NCBI GenBank assembly: GCA_903860085.1
Contig: CAIOPD010000117.1
Location: 1-14,553 of the forward strand
Reading direction: 5' to 3'
DNA: 14,553 bases
Source: an uncultured Pseudomonadota bacterium
Lineage (GTDB): Bacteria > Pseudomonadota > Gammaproteobacteria > Burkholderiales > Methylophilaceae
In this document: positions 8,487 to 14,388 of the stretch, in pieces
Layout of the letters: each line of letters opens with the position of its first letter
How positions within the stretch are numbered: the stretch's first letter is position 1
Notes under the pieces: generated by a model
Seen by the model: the letters and a program-made list of their open reading frames with translations, nothing else
Database searches by the model: none
Told to the model about the DNA's origin: nothing
Position numbers and translations under genes: made by a program

Positions 8487-8492
8487 ATTATA
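8487..8492 (-). promoter_or_regulatory. Probable -10 box for the FAD/Fe-S oxidoreductase gene
   Basis: On the minus strand this reads TATAAT, 37 bases before the ATG at 8449. The -35 position at a 17-base spacing reads TTATTT, a weak match. Between it and the start codon lies a small hairpin (AATAGC arms at 8463-8477, three-base loop), and no clear Shine-Dalgarno sequence is visible, so the leader might modulate translation. Confidence 0.5.
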
Positions 8493-8662
8493 TCATGGTG
8501 CCGACGCGCAAATAAGCGTAACAGTTGCATGGTTATTGGCACACCACTCCGTTTCATTAATAGAAAAAATTGAATTAAAACTAATTGCCAGCGTCAGAAT
8601 TTTGTCGCCAAAGGCGCGCTAAAAAATTAATTATCAGTTGAAGAAGACGATACACTAGCAAT

Positions 8663-9178
8663 ATGAATCATTTATTAAAAAAAACATTATTGCCACTAAT
8701 CATTTTAGGCTTACTTACATTCCTAGGCCTGCAACTAAACAATAAAAAAAGTGCGCCCAATGTAGTCTTCACCACTATCGATGGCACTAAAATCTCTATG
8801 GATAGCCTTAAAGGAAAAGTAGTCTTAATCAACTTTTGGGCCACTAATTGCACAGCCTGCATTAAAGAAATGCCACAATTGATCAGTACTTATAATCAAT
8901 TTAACAAACAAGGGTTTGCACTCATTGCAGTGGCTATGCCTGATGACCCACCATCGCAGGTACTTAATTACACACAACAACAAAATTTGCCATTTCCAGT
9001 AATGCATGACGGCTTATCTGAAATCAGCAGTCAATTTGGTGATGTAAGCCAAACGCCAACGGCATTTATCTTTGATCAACAAGGTCATCAGTTGCAACGA
9101 ACCATAGGTGAACTAGATTTCAAGGCCTTACATCAACTACTCAACAATAAGCTTAATTACAAAAAGGATGGCGCCTAA
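8663..9178 (+). CDS. TlpA-like membrane-anchored thioredoxin
   Basis: Thiol-disulfide oxidoreductase of the TlpA/ResA/AhpC-TSA-like group, 171 residues. An N-terminal membrane anchor or uncleaved signal (residues 7-25) places the thioredoxin fold in the periplasm. The active site is Cys63-Thr-Ala-Cys66 within FWATNCTACIKEMP; CTAC differs from the more common CxPC of many TlpA/ResA proteins. The cis-proline is Pro132 in QTPTAFIFD. Such proteins usually keep periplasmic cysteines reduced, often for cytochrome c or copper-site maturation. The stop codon TAA shares its final A with the ATG of the next gene, so translation of hemJ is coupled to it. No strong Shine-Dalgarno sequence is seen before this start; the purine stretch GAAGAAGA lies about 14 bases away. 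Confidence 0.88.
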   Translation: MNHLLKKTLLPLIILGLLTFLGLQLNNKKSAPNVVFTTIDGTKISMDSLKGKVVLINFWATNCTACIKEMPQLISTYNQFNKQGFALIAVAMPDDPPSQVLNYTQQQNLPFPVMHDGLSEISSQFGDVSQTPTAFIFDQQGHQLQRTIGELDFKALHQLLNNKLNYKKDGA

Positions 9179-9588
9179 TGCTTTGGATTAAGGCTTTTCA
9201 TATTATATTTGTCACCAGTTGGTTTGCTGGTTTGTTTTATTTGCCAAGGCTATTTGTCAACCATGCCATGGTCAGTGATGACGCCACTTTAGAACGCCTA
9301 AAACTCATGGAGCATAAACTGTATCGCTTTATGCTACCTTTAGCTATTTTAGCGATTAGCTTTGGTTTATGGCTATGGATTGGATACGGTTTTAATGGCG
9401 GCTGGTTACACGCCAAAGTACTTTTGGTCTTGGTGTTAGTGGCTTATCACCTGTTCTGCGGCAAGCTTGTGCGCGACTTTAAGGTAGGCAAAAATCGGCA
9501 TAGTCATGTATGGTATCGATGGTTTAATGAGTTGCCAGTTATCGTGCTGTGTTTTATAGTGATCTTAGTTGAAGTGAAACCATTTTAA
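9178..9588 (+). CDS. hemJ: HemJ-type protoporphyrinogen oxidase (CopD-like membrane protein)
   Basis: Integral membrane protein of 136 residues with four predicted helices, typical for the HemJ/UPF0093 family. This family oxidises protoporphyrinogen IX to protoporphyrin IX in bacteria lacking HemG and HemY. The hallmark N-terminus (WIKAFHIIFVTSWFAGLFYLPR) contains His8, and a conserved Lys lies at position 80 in WLHAKVLLV; a His and a Lys at these places are reported to bind heme b in cyanobacterial HemJ. The start codon overlaps the preceding stop by one base, and AAGG at 9164-9167 provides a Shine-Dalgarno sequence inside the thioredoxin gene. Many genomes label such proteins only as CopD family, so the enzymatic role is likely rather than certain. 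Confidence 0.8.
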   Translation: MLWIKAFHIIFVTSWFAGLFYLPRLFVNHAMVSDDATLERLKLMEHKLYRFMLPLAILAISFGLWLWIGYGFNGGWLHAKVLLVLVLVAYHLFCGKLVRDFKVGKNRHSHVWYRWFNELPVIVLCFIVILVEVKPF

Positions 9589-9627
9589 TGCTCGCCTAGT
9601 TAGATTTCTGGAGTCAATTTTAAGGTA

Positions 9628-10410
9628 ATGAATATTTTAAATTCCATGTGGTTAATTAAAATGCTGTCCAAAGCAAACGCCACACCACAAGGGCGCATGC
9701 TAAGTCTTTTTGATATTTTAGATGACTGGCTAAACGCACCTCAGTTGAACTCAGCCATTGCGCAACAAAACCTACTATCCAATAATGAAGGCAAATCAAT
9801 CCTGATTGCCTACCTGACTGAACAGGCAATAGCTTGCGGCGCGTCTAATCCAGCAATACTCGCTGAGCATTTAGTGCTAATTGCTCGCAATGCAGCCCAG
9901 CAATCCATCCATAATCCGAACTGTGGCAGTTTAGCACACGGCAAGAAAGCGGCGGCGGCGCTAATCTTGGCGCAGACACCGATTACTTGGTCGCCACTAA
10001 GTTTATTAAATAAACCACGAAACTATGGAATAGCCGCCAGCTTAATAGTACTCGTTGGCGCCACAACCCTTCTTTCCCAAACCCTTATAAACAACCATCA
10101 ACATCAATTCAACATTTCTAAAATTACTCATCCGCAACTAGCAAAGCCGATGACGGCAGACTACAAACCAAAAACCTCATTAACAGCAGATGACGCGGCT
10201 GCAATCTATGCCAAATATGAACAGATGCGTAATGGTACTTGCCAGTTTCCGGAAGCTCTACAAATTCCAGACAAAGATAAAGCGATTTATTTGGATAACG
10301 TGGTGGGAGGTAAACTACCCAGCGATGTCGGAGATTTAGCAATTGCGAAATTTTACTTAGAAAAAGTACGCTGCAACTACACCCCTATGCTGATGGCGCA
10401 TTCAAAATAA
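9628..10410 (+). CDS. HTH-less TetR C-domain-like protein with one membrane segment
   Basis: I know no named family with this layout. The protein has 260 residues. Residues 21-115 resemble the C-terminal ligand-binding half of TetR regulators and align with the neighbouring TetR protein. LFDILDDWLNAP (27-38) matches LFDFIEEWVTSP (84-95). Residues 62-112 align without gaps to 130-180 (constant offset of 68), sharing Tyr62, Ala67, Leu78, Ala79, Leu82, Leu84, Ala89, Gln91, Gly100 and KKAA (106-109). There is no helix-turn-helix before it, and the 39-base upstream gap cannot hide one. Residues 133-153 form one hydrophobic helix preceded by Lys-Pro-Arg, suggesting a cytoplasmic N-domain and a periplasmic tail. 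The tail (154-260) has Cys205 and Cys249, which could form a disulfide. The start is uncertain (ATG 9628, 9646 or 9661). It may be cotranscribed with hemJ. Confidence 0.75.
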   Translation: MNILNSMWLIKMLSKANATPQGRMLSLFDILDDWLNAPQLNSAIAQQNLLSNNEGKSILIAYLTEQAIACGASNPAILAEHLVLIARNAAQQSIHNPNCGSLAHGKKAAAALILAQTPITWSPLSLLNKPRNYGIAASLIVLVGATTLLSQTLINNHQHQFNISKITHPQLAKPMTADYKPKTSLTADDAAAIYAKYEQMRNGTCQFPEALQIPDKDKAIYLDNVVGGKLPSDVGDLAIAKFYLEKVRCNYTPMLMAHSK

Positions 10411-10443
10411 CTGCTTATTTGGTATCAAAATTTCATTAAATGA

Positions 10444-10473
10444 TTGCCATCAGGCTATACAGGTTAGTATAAT
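10444..10473 (+). promoter_or_regulatory. tetR promoter with probable operator; leaderless transcript predicted
   Basis: A -35 element TTGCCA (10444-10449, five of six consensus bases) and a perfect -10 TATAAT (10468-10473) are separated by 18 bases. Transcription would begin about 7 bases after the -10, which falls on the A of the ATG at 10480, and no Shine-Dalgarno sequence precedes the start. An inverted repeat, TATAC at 10456-10460 and GTATA at 10467-10471 with a 6-base spacer, overlaps the spacer and -10. That is the usual location and size of a TetR-family operator, so autorepression is plausible. A direct repeat ATCAGGC (10449-10455 and 10472-10478) frames the same region. Confidence 0.65.
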
Positions 10474-10479
10474 CAGGCC

Positions 10480-11043
10480 ATGTCACCGCTACGCGAAAAA
10501 ATACTCAGCACAGCAAGTCACTTATTCCAAACTCAAGGTATCAACTCGACTGGCGTAGACACTATTGTTGCTGCAGCGGGAACCACTAAAATGACTTTGT
10601 ACAAATACTTTCGAAGCAAAGAGAATTTAATTCTTGAAGTGCTTGAAGAAGGCCATAAAGATTTTCAAGCTTGGTTAAGCGAAAAGCTCAACAGCAACAC
10701 CAGTCAACCGAGTGAAAAGTTACAAAAACTATTTGATTTTATTGAAGAATGGGTCACTTCACCCAACTTCCGTGGAATGGGCTTTATCAAGGCTTCTGCT
10801 GAGTTTCCAAGCGAAGATAGCCCTGTGCACCAATTATCTTCCGAGCAATCACGTCAATTTAAGCAATACATTAGCAGCCTAGCCCATGAAGCTAATATTC
10901 AAGATGCAGAAGGATTGGCACTGCAACTTTCTTTGTTGTTTGAAGGTGCGGTGCAGGCCGAACAAATGATACGCGGCTCTGGGGCAATGACTTATGCAAA
11001 AAAAGCCGCTAAAATTTTAATTAACGGCGCTGCGACCCATTAA
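10480..11043 (+). CDS. TetR-family transcriptional regulator
   Basis: Dimeric one-component regulator of 187 residues, the usual size. The N-terminal domain begins LREKILSTASHLFQTQGINSTGVDTIV, followed by the helix-turn-helix around residues 26-45 (AAAGTTKMTLYKYFRSKENL), a standard TetR signature. The C-terminal domain, about 78-180, includes LFDFIEEW, RGMGFIKASAEF, a His at 118 and the final helix LALQLSLLFEGAVQAEQM. This resembles TetR proteins of the TetR_C_33-like, YbiH/AcrR-type group; the ligand is unknown. It lies directly after the HTH-less paralogous-domain gene and before a kinase gene. It has its own promoter with an operator-like inverted repeat and is probably translated from a leaderless mRNA. 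Confidence 0.93.
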   Translation: MSPLREKILSTASHLFQTQGINSTGVDTIVAAAGTTKMTLYKYFRSKENLILEVLEEGHKDFQAWLSEKLNSNTSQPSEKLQKLFDFIEEWVTSPNFRGMGFIKASAEFPSEDSPVHQLSSEQSRQFKQYISSLAHEANIQDAEGLALQLSLLFEGAVQAEQMIRGSGAMTYAKKAAKILINGAATH

Positions 11044-11061
11044 TTAAACCTTGGATTAGGC

Positions 11062-11091
11062 TTGCTTGCATTAGGGCTTAGCCACGATAAT
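11062..11091 (+). promoter_or_regulatory. Possible promoter of the PfkB kinase gene
   Basis: TTGCTT (11062-11067) and GATAAT (11086-11091) are 18 bases apart and would give a leader of roughly 20 bases. No Shine-Dalgarno sequence is visible before the ATG at 11120 (the preceding bases are CACTCCC). The match is moderate only. Confidence 0.35.
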
Positions 11092-11119
11092 AGTCGCTTA
11101 TTCATAAATTGCCACTCCC

Positions 11120-12091
11120 ATGCAAACTCTTATCTGCGGCTCACTCGCTTTTGACACTATTATGGTGTTTCAAGATCAATTCAAAAATCATATTTTGCCA
11201 GACAAAATTCATGCGCTTAGCGTAGCTTTTTATGTACCAGAAATGCGTCGTGAATTTGGTGGCACCGCAGGGAATATTGCCTACAATCTTCAATTATTAG
11301 AAGGCAGCCCGCTGATTATGGCTACCGTAGGTGAAGATTTTGCTAGCTATCATCATTGGTTAGAACAGAACAAGCTCAATGTAACGCATGTCAAAACCAT
11401 TCCTAATAGCTTTACTGCTCAAGCTTTCATTACGACTGATATTGATGATAACCAAATTACCGCCTTCCATCCTGGCGCGATGATAGATTCACATCAAAAT
11501 AGCGTGCTCGATGCCACCAATGTCTCACTAGCAATCATAGCTCCAGATGGACGTGACGGGATGTTTTTACATGCGCGTGAATGTTATGAAGCAAAAATTC
11601 CATTCTTATTTGATCCAGGCCAGGGATTGCCAATGTTTAGTGGAGAAGAGCTGTTACAGTTTATTGAAATGGCAGACTACCTAGCGGTCAACGATTATGA
11701 GTCACAAATTATTCAAGACAAAACTGGGCTGTCTCTGGCTCAATTAGCCCTTAAAGTAAAAGCACTAATCGTTACACTAGGCGGTTCAGGCTCACATATT
11801 TATGCTGATGATCAACGGTTTGATATTCCATGCGTTAAGGCTGATCAAATAGTAGACCCTACTGGCTGTGGTGATGCTTACCGCGCTGGTTTGGTGTATG
11901 GTATTGCTCAAGGTTGGGATTGGCTTACTTGCGGAAGATTAGCTTCAACCATGGGGGCCATTAAAATTGCCAGCCGTGGTGGACAAAATCATTCACCAAG
12001 CCGTGCTGATATTGAAGCTATTTATACACAAGCATTAGTAAATGAAACTGGAATGACTGAACCATCATTGGTTGAAAACAGTCTAGTTTAG
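11120..12091 (+). CDS. PfkB-family carbohydrate/nucleoside kinase
   Basis: Cytoplasmic ribokinase-superfamily kinase of 323 residues that transfers phosphate from ATP to a sugar or nucleoside hydroxyl. Proteins like this are often labelled adenosine kinase in betaproteobacteria, but the substrate cannot be fixed from sequence. The N-terminal strand ICGSLAFDTI contains the Asp seen in substrate-binding lids; EFGGTAGNIAYNL (45-57) matches the first PfkB signature. TLGGSGSH lies at 219-226. The second signature DPTGCGDAYRAG (246-257) holds the catalytic base Asp252 and the anion hole. A 16-residue acidic tail follows the last helix. It lies 32 bases ahead of slyB and may be cotranscribed with it. 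No functional link to its neighbours is evident. Confidence 0.88.
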   Translation: MQTLICGSLAFDTIMVFQDQFKNHILPDKIHALSVAFYVPEMRREFGGTAGNIAYNLQLLEGSPLIMATVGEDFASYHHWLEQNKLNVTHVKTIPNSFTAQAFITTDIDDNQITAFHPGAMIDSHQNSVLDATNVSLAIIAPDGRDGMFLHARECYEAKIPFLFDPGQGLPMFSGEELLQFIEMADYLAVNDYESQIIQDKTGLSLAQLALKVKALIVTLGGSGSHIYADDQRFDIPCVKADQIVDPTGCGDAYRAGLVYGIAQGWDWLTCGRLASTMGAIKIASRGGQNHSPSRADIEAIYTQALVNETGMTEPSLVENSLV

Positions 12092-12123
12092 TTGGAATTA
12101 ATTATTTTTAAAGGAGAACCAAC

Positions 12124-12576
12124 ATGCGAATTATCAAAATATTAGTAGCCACACTGTTAACCCTATTATTAGGCGCATGCGCCAGTTCAAATTCAGGCTC
12201 GGTCTACAGTCGTGATGATGCCCGTAAAACACAAACGGTTAGAACCGGTATCGTAGAAAGCGTACGCCAAGTAAAGCTTGAAGGAACCAAATCTCCAATA
12301 GGCACTGTTGCTGGCGCCGCAGTTGGCGGCATTGCTGGCAGCAGCATAGGTCAAGGCAAAGGCAGCACAATAGGCGCAGTTATCGGGGCTGTAGTAGGCG
12401 GTCTAGGCGGTTCTGCCGCAGAAGAAATGATGACACGTAAGGACGCTTTAGAAATCACAGTGAAGCTCGATGGTGGCGGCTTAACTGCAGTAGTGCAAGA
12501 GGCCGATGAACTATTCAAAGCTGGTGATAAAGTACGTTTAATTGAAAGTGGTGGTAACACACGCGTTTCACACTAA
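12124..12576 (+). CDS. slyB: SlyB-like glycine-zipper outer-membrane lipoprotein
   Basis: Lipoprotein of 150 residues. The signal peptide ends in the lipobox LGAC with Cys19; the next residue, Ala, favours outer-membrane sorting. After YSRDDARKTQTVRTGIVESVR, a SlyB-type region, comes a double glycine-zipper hairpin at about residues 57-97 (Gly/Ala-rich helices typical of the 17-kDa surface antigen/Gly-zipper 2TM family). The C-terminal small beta domain reads VVQEADELFKAGDKVRLIE. Layout and length match SlyB, which supports outer-membrane integrity under stress in Enterobacteriaceae. The Shine-Dalgarno sequence AAGGAG at 12111-12116 is the strongest in the window, suggesting high expression. 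There is no recognisable PhoP or Pho site in the 32-base gap before it. Confidence 0.85.
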   Translation: MRIIKILVATLLTLLLGACASSNSGSVYSRDDARKTQTVRTGIVESVRQVKLEGTKSPIGTVAGAAVGGIAGSSIGQGKGSTIGAVIGAVVGGLGGSAAEEMMTRKDALEITVKLDGGGLTAVVQEADELFKAGDKVRLIESGGNTRVSH

Positions 12577-12627
12577 AACTTAGCCCACCTAAAACGCTTC
12601 ATTTTTTCATAATTCAATAATAGATTG

Positions 12628-12654
12628 CAATGATGCGCTACTTGCGCGTCATTG
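12628..12654. repeat. Hairpin-forming inverted repeat after slyB
   Basis: Arms at 12628-12638 (CAATGATGCGC) and 12644-12654 pair over 11 bases with one G-U wobble around a TACTT loop. It is followed by AAATCC rather than a T-run, so it is not a classical terminator, but it could protect the slyB mRNA 3' end or slow polymerase ahead of the olsB promoter, which begins 20 bases later. Confidence 0.55.
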
Positions 12655-12674
12655 AAATCCATTTCAGTTAAAGA

Positions 12675-12714
12675 CTGTCAATAAACGGTCATATTTTGTT
12701 CACATACTTTTAAT
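12675..12714 (+). promoter_or_regulatory. Pho box and -10 element of the olsB promoter
   Basis: Repeats CTGTCAA (12675-12681) and CGGTCAT (12686-12692), each six of seven bases to the PhoB half-site, are followed by a weaker third, TGTTCAC (12697-12703). All are spaced by four AT-rich bases (TAAA, ATTT), the same 11-base period seen before phoB. A -10-like TTTAAT follows at 12709-12714 (or TAATCT at 12711-12716). No good -35 element is present, as expected for a PhoB-dependent promoter. The site predicts induction of ornithine-lipid synthesis when phosphate runs out. Confidence 0.75.
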
Positions 12715-12757
12715 CTTCTCTCGCTACACTCTCCACATCAAAAAAGGGAGTGATGTC

Positions 12758-13543
12758 ATGGTGAGAAAAAATACTGTACTAGAAAATTCAGCAGAGGCTA
12801 TCTACTCCAATACCGAGTTGCAGGCAGTTACGCAAAGAAAACTTTATATTAGCCTAGCACGCACACAAGCTGAAATTGAAGAAGCGCAACGCTTACGCTA
12901 TAAGGTTTTTGCCGAAGAAATGGGCGCCCAATTATCAGGCACAGGCGGTTTGGATATTGATGGATTTGACCAGTTTTGCGACCATCTAATTGTACGCGAC
13001 AGTGGCACCCACCAAGTAATCGGCACCTACAGAATTTTAAGCCCAGAAAAAGCCAACGCTGCGGGAGGTTATTATTCTGCAGGTGAATTTGATTTAAGTC
13101 GATTAACCCATTTATTTGACCGTACTGTAGAAATCGGCCGCGCCTGCGTACACCAGAACTACCGTAATGGCGGCACCATTACTATGCTATGGGCTGGCCT
13201 CGCTAAGTATATGAAAATTAACAATTATGAATACATGATTGGTTGCGGAAGTGTCAGCATGTCCGATGGCGGTCATGCTGCAGCAAGTTTATTTCACAAG
13301 TTAAAGGATGAGTACTTATCACCCCTTGAATATCGCGTATTTGCCCGCAACCCTTTACCTATCGGGGCATTGCGTACAGATATGCAAGTAGCCTGCCCGC
13401 CTTTAATTAAAGGTTACCTACGTTTGGGCGCCTATATTTGCGGTGAACCCGCTTGGGATCCCTATTTCAATACTGCAGATATGCTGGTAATGTTACCCTT
13501 ATCTAGAATGAACCCAAGATATGCTGCACATTTTCTAAAATAG
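12758..13543 (+). CDS. olsB: OlsB-type L-ornithine N-alpha-acyltransferase
   Basis: GNAT-fold acyltransferase of 261 residues of the Acetyltransf_5/OlsB type. It transfers a 3-hydroxy fatty acid from acyl carrier protein to the alpha-amino group of ornithine, giving lyso-ornithine lipid, the first step to ornithine lipids. Visible family features are the N-terminal EEAQRLRYKVFAEEMGA (41-57), DFDQFCDHL-like DGFDQFCDHLIVRD (68-81), VIGTYRIL (87-94), VEIGRACVHQNYRNG (124-138) and IGCGSVS (161-167). The ATG follows a good Shine-Dalgarno sequence GGGAGTGA at 12745-12752. It is preceded by a Pho box and followed 34 bases later by the acyltransferase for the second step. Homologues also include hemolysin-like acyltransferases, but the pairing supports OlsB. 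Confidence 0.88.
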   Translation: MVRKNTVLENSAEAIYSNTELQAVTQRKLYISLARTQAEIEEAQRLRYKVFAEEMGAQLSGTGGLDIDGFDQFCDHLIVRDSGTHQVIGTYRILSPEKANAAGGYYSAGEFDLSRLTHLFDRTVEIGRACVHQNYRNGGTITMLWAGLAKYMKINNYEYMIGCGSVSMSDGGHAAASLFHKLKDEYLSPLEYRVFARNPLPIGALRTDMQVACPPLIKGYLRLGAYICGEPAWDPYFNTADMLVMLPLSRMNPRYAAHFLK

Positions 13544-13577
13544 TTTCTTAGGATTTGTAGCATCAATCAATAAAACT

Positions 13578-14384
13578 TTGAACACTCTCCCTCACAATCC
13601 CATTTTGAATGGGATTAAAAGCACCAATAGAATTACGCGCTACTATAGAATCAGCCGCATCTCCACGCACACAATTGCTGGGGTGTTGCTGGTAGCTTTA
13701 GTATTGCCACTTTCTAACAAAAACATTAAATCACTTATTATCAAGTGGTGGTGTAAGCGGCTACTTGCCACCTTTAATATAAGCGTTCTTTGTACGGGGC
13801 ACGTACCACTTAAACATGCGCCTTTTAAGAAAACCATGATTGTGGCGAATCATATTTCTTGGACCGATATTCATGCCCTTAATAGCTTGGTGGCACTGCG
13901 CTTTGTTGCAAAAGACGACATTAAAAACTGGCCCGTGTTTGGTTTTCTAATGCGTGGGGCCAACACCCTATTTATTGAACGTGGCAAAAGGCAGGATGCA
14001 GGTCGCATCGTAAATACTGCTGCTTTAAGTTTGATGTCCGGTGACAATCTGTGTTTTTTTCCTGAAGGAACGACTACTAATGGTAGTGAAATAAAACCGT
14101 TTAAGAGTAGTTTAATGCAAGCGGCTATAGACGCGAATGCCTCCATACAACCTGTGGCGATAAGATATCCAGGGTTTAATGGCAGCATCAATACTGATAT
14201 CGCCTACGCAGGCGAAACTACTATGCTCGAATCGATGCAACAGTTATTGCTACAGAAAAACCCTCTAGTAGAGTTGCACTTCTTCTCCCCAATTCACATT
14301 GAAGAACTCACCGAAGATAATAAAGATCGACGCGCATTAACCCTACAAATTCAACAACAGATTCAACAAAAACTGGACTTATAG
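13578..14384 (+). CDS. olsA: OlsA-type lyso-ornithine lipid O-acyltransferase (PlsC family)
   Basis: Membrane-bound PlsC/LPLAT acyltransferase of about 268 residues. Next to olsB it most likely acylates the hydroxyl of lyso-ornithine lipid; a lysophosphatidate acyltransferase role is the alternative. The hydrophobic anchor lies at residues 32-45. Motif I is NHISWTD (91-97) with catalytic His92 and Asp97; motif II is FIERGKRQD (132-140); motif III is FFPEGTTTNG (160-169); motif IV is around QPVAIRYPG (191-199). No ATG is available. TTG 13578 gives the annotated length, TTG 13605 would remove nine residues, and neither has a convincing Shine-Dalgarno sequence, so the start is uncertain. A strong hairpin lies over this start region. 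Its stop is four bases from the apaH stop on the other strand. Confidence 0.85.
   Translation: MNTLPHNPILNGIKSTNRITRYYRISRISTHTIAGVLLVALVLPLSNKNIKSLIIKWWCKRLLATFNISVLCTGHVPLKHAPFKKTMIVANHISWTDIHALNSLVALRFVAKDDIKNWPVFGFLMRGANTLFIERGKRQDAGRIVNTAALSLMSGDNLCFFPEGTTTNGSEIKPFKSSLMQAAIDANASIQPVAIRYPGFNGSINTDIAYAGETTMLESMQQLLLQKNPLVELHFFSPIHIEELTEDNKDRRALTLQIQQQIQQKLDL
13596..13616 (+). promoter_or_regulatory. Perfect hairpin in the olsA start region
   Basis: AATCCCATT (13596-13604) and AATGGGATT (13608-13616) pair perfectly over nine bases. The three-base loop (13605-13607) is TTG, in frame with olsA and itself a possible start codon. There is no T-run after it, so it is not a terminator. It could limit olsA translation relative to olsB or mark the true initiation site. 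Function is inference. Confidence 0.55.
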
Positions 14385-14388
14385 ATTT

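Noticed and set aside
12092..12123. A Pho box or PhoP site before slyB
   Set aside because: The 32-base gap holds a strong Shine-Dalgarno sequence but no repeats with the 11-base period and no other recognisable operator.
13871..14191. Minus-strand 106-codon open frame inside olsA
   Set aside because: It is antisense to the conserved acyltransferase motifs and shows no family features.
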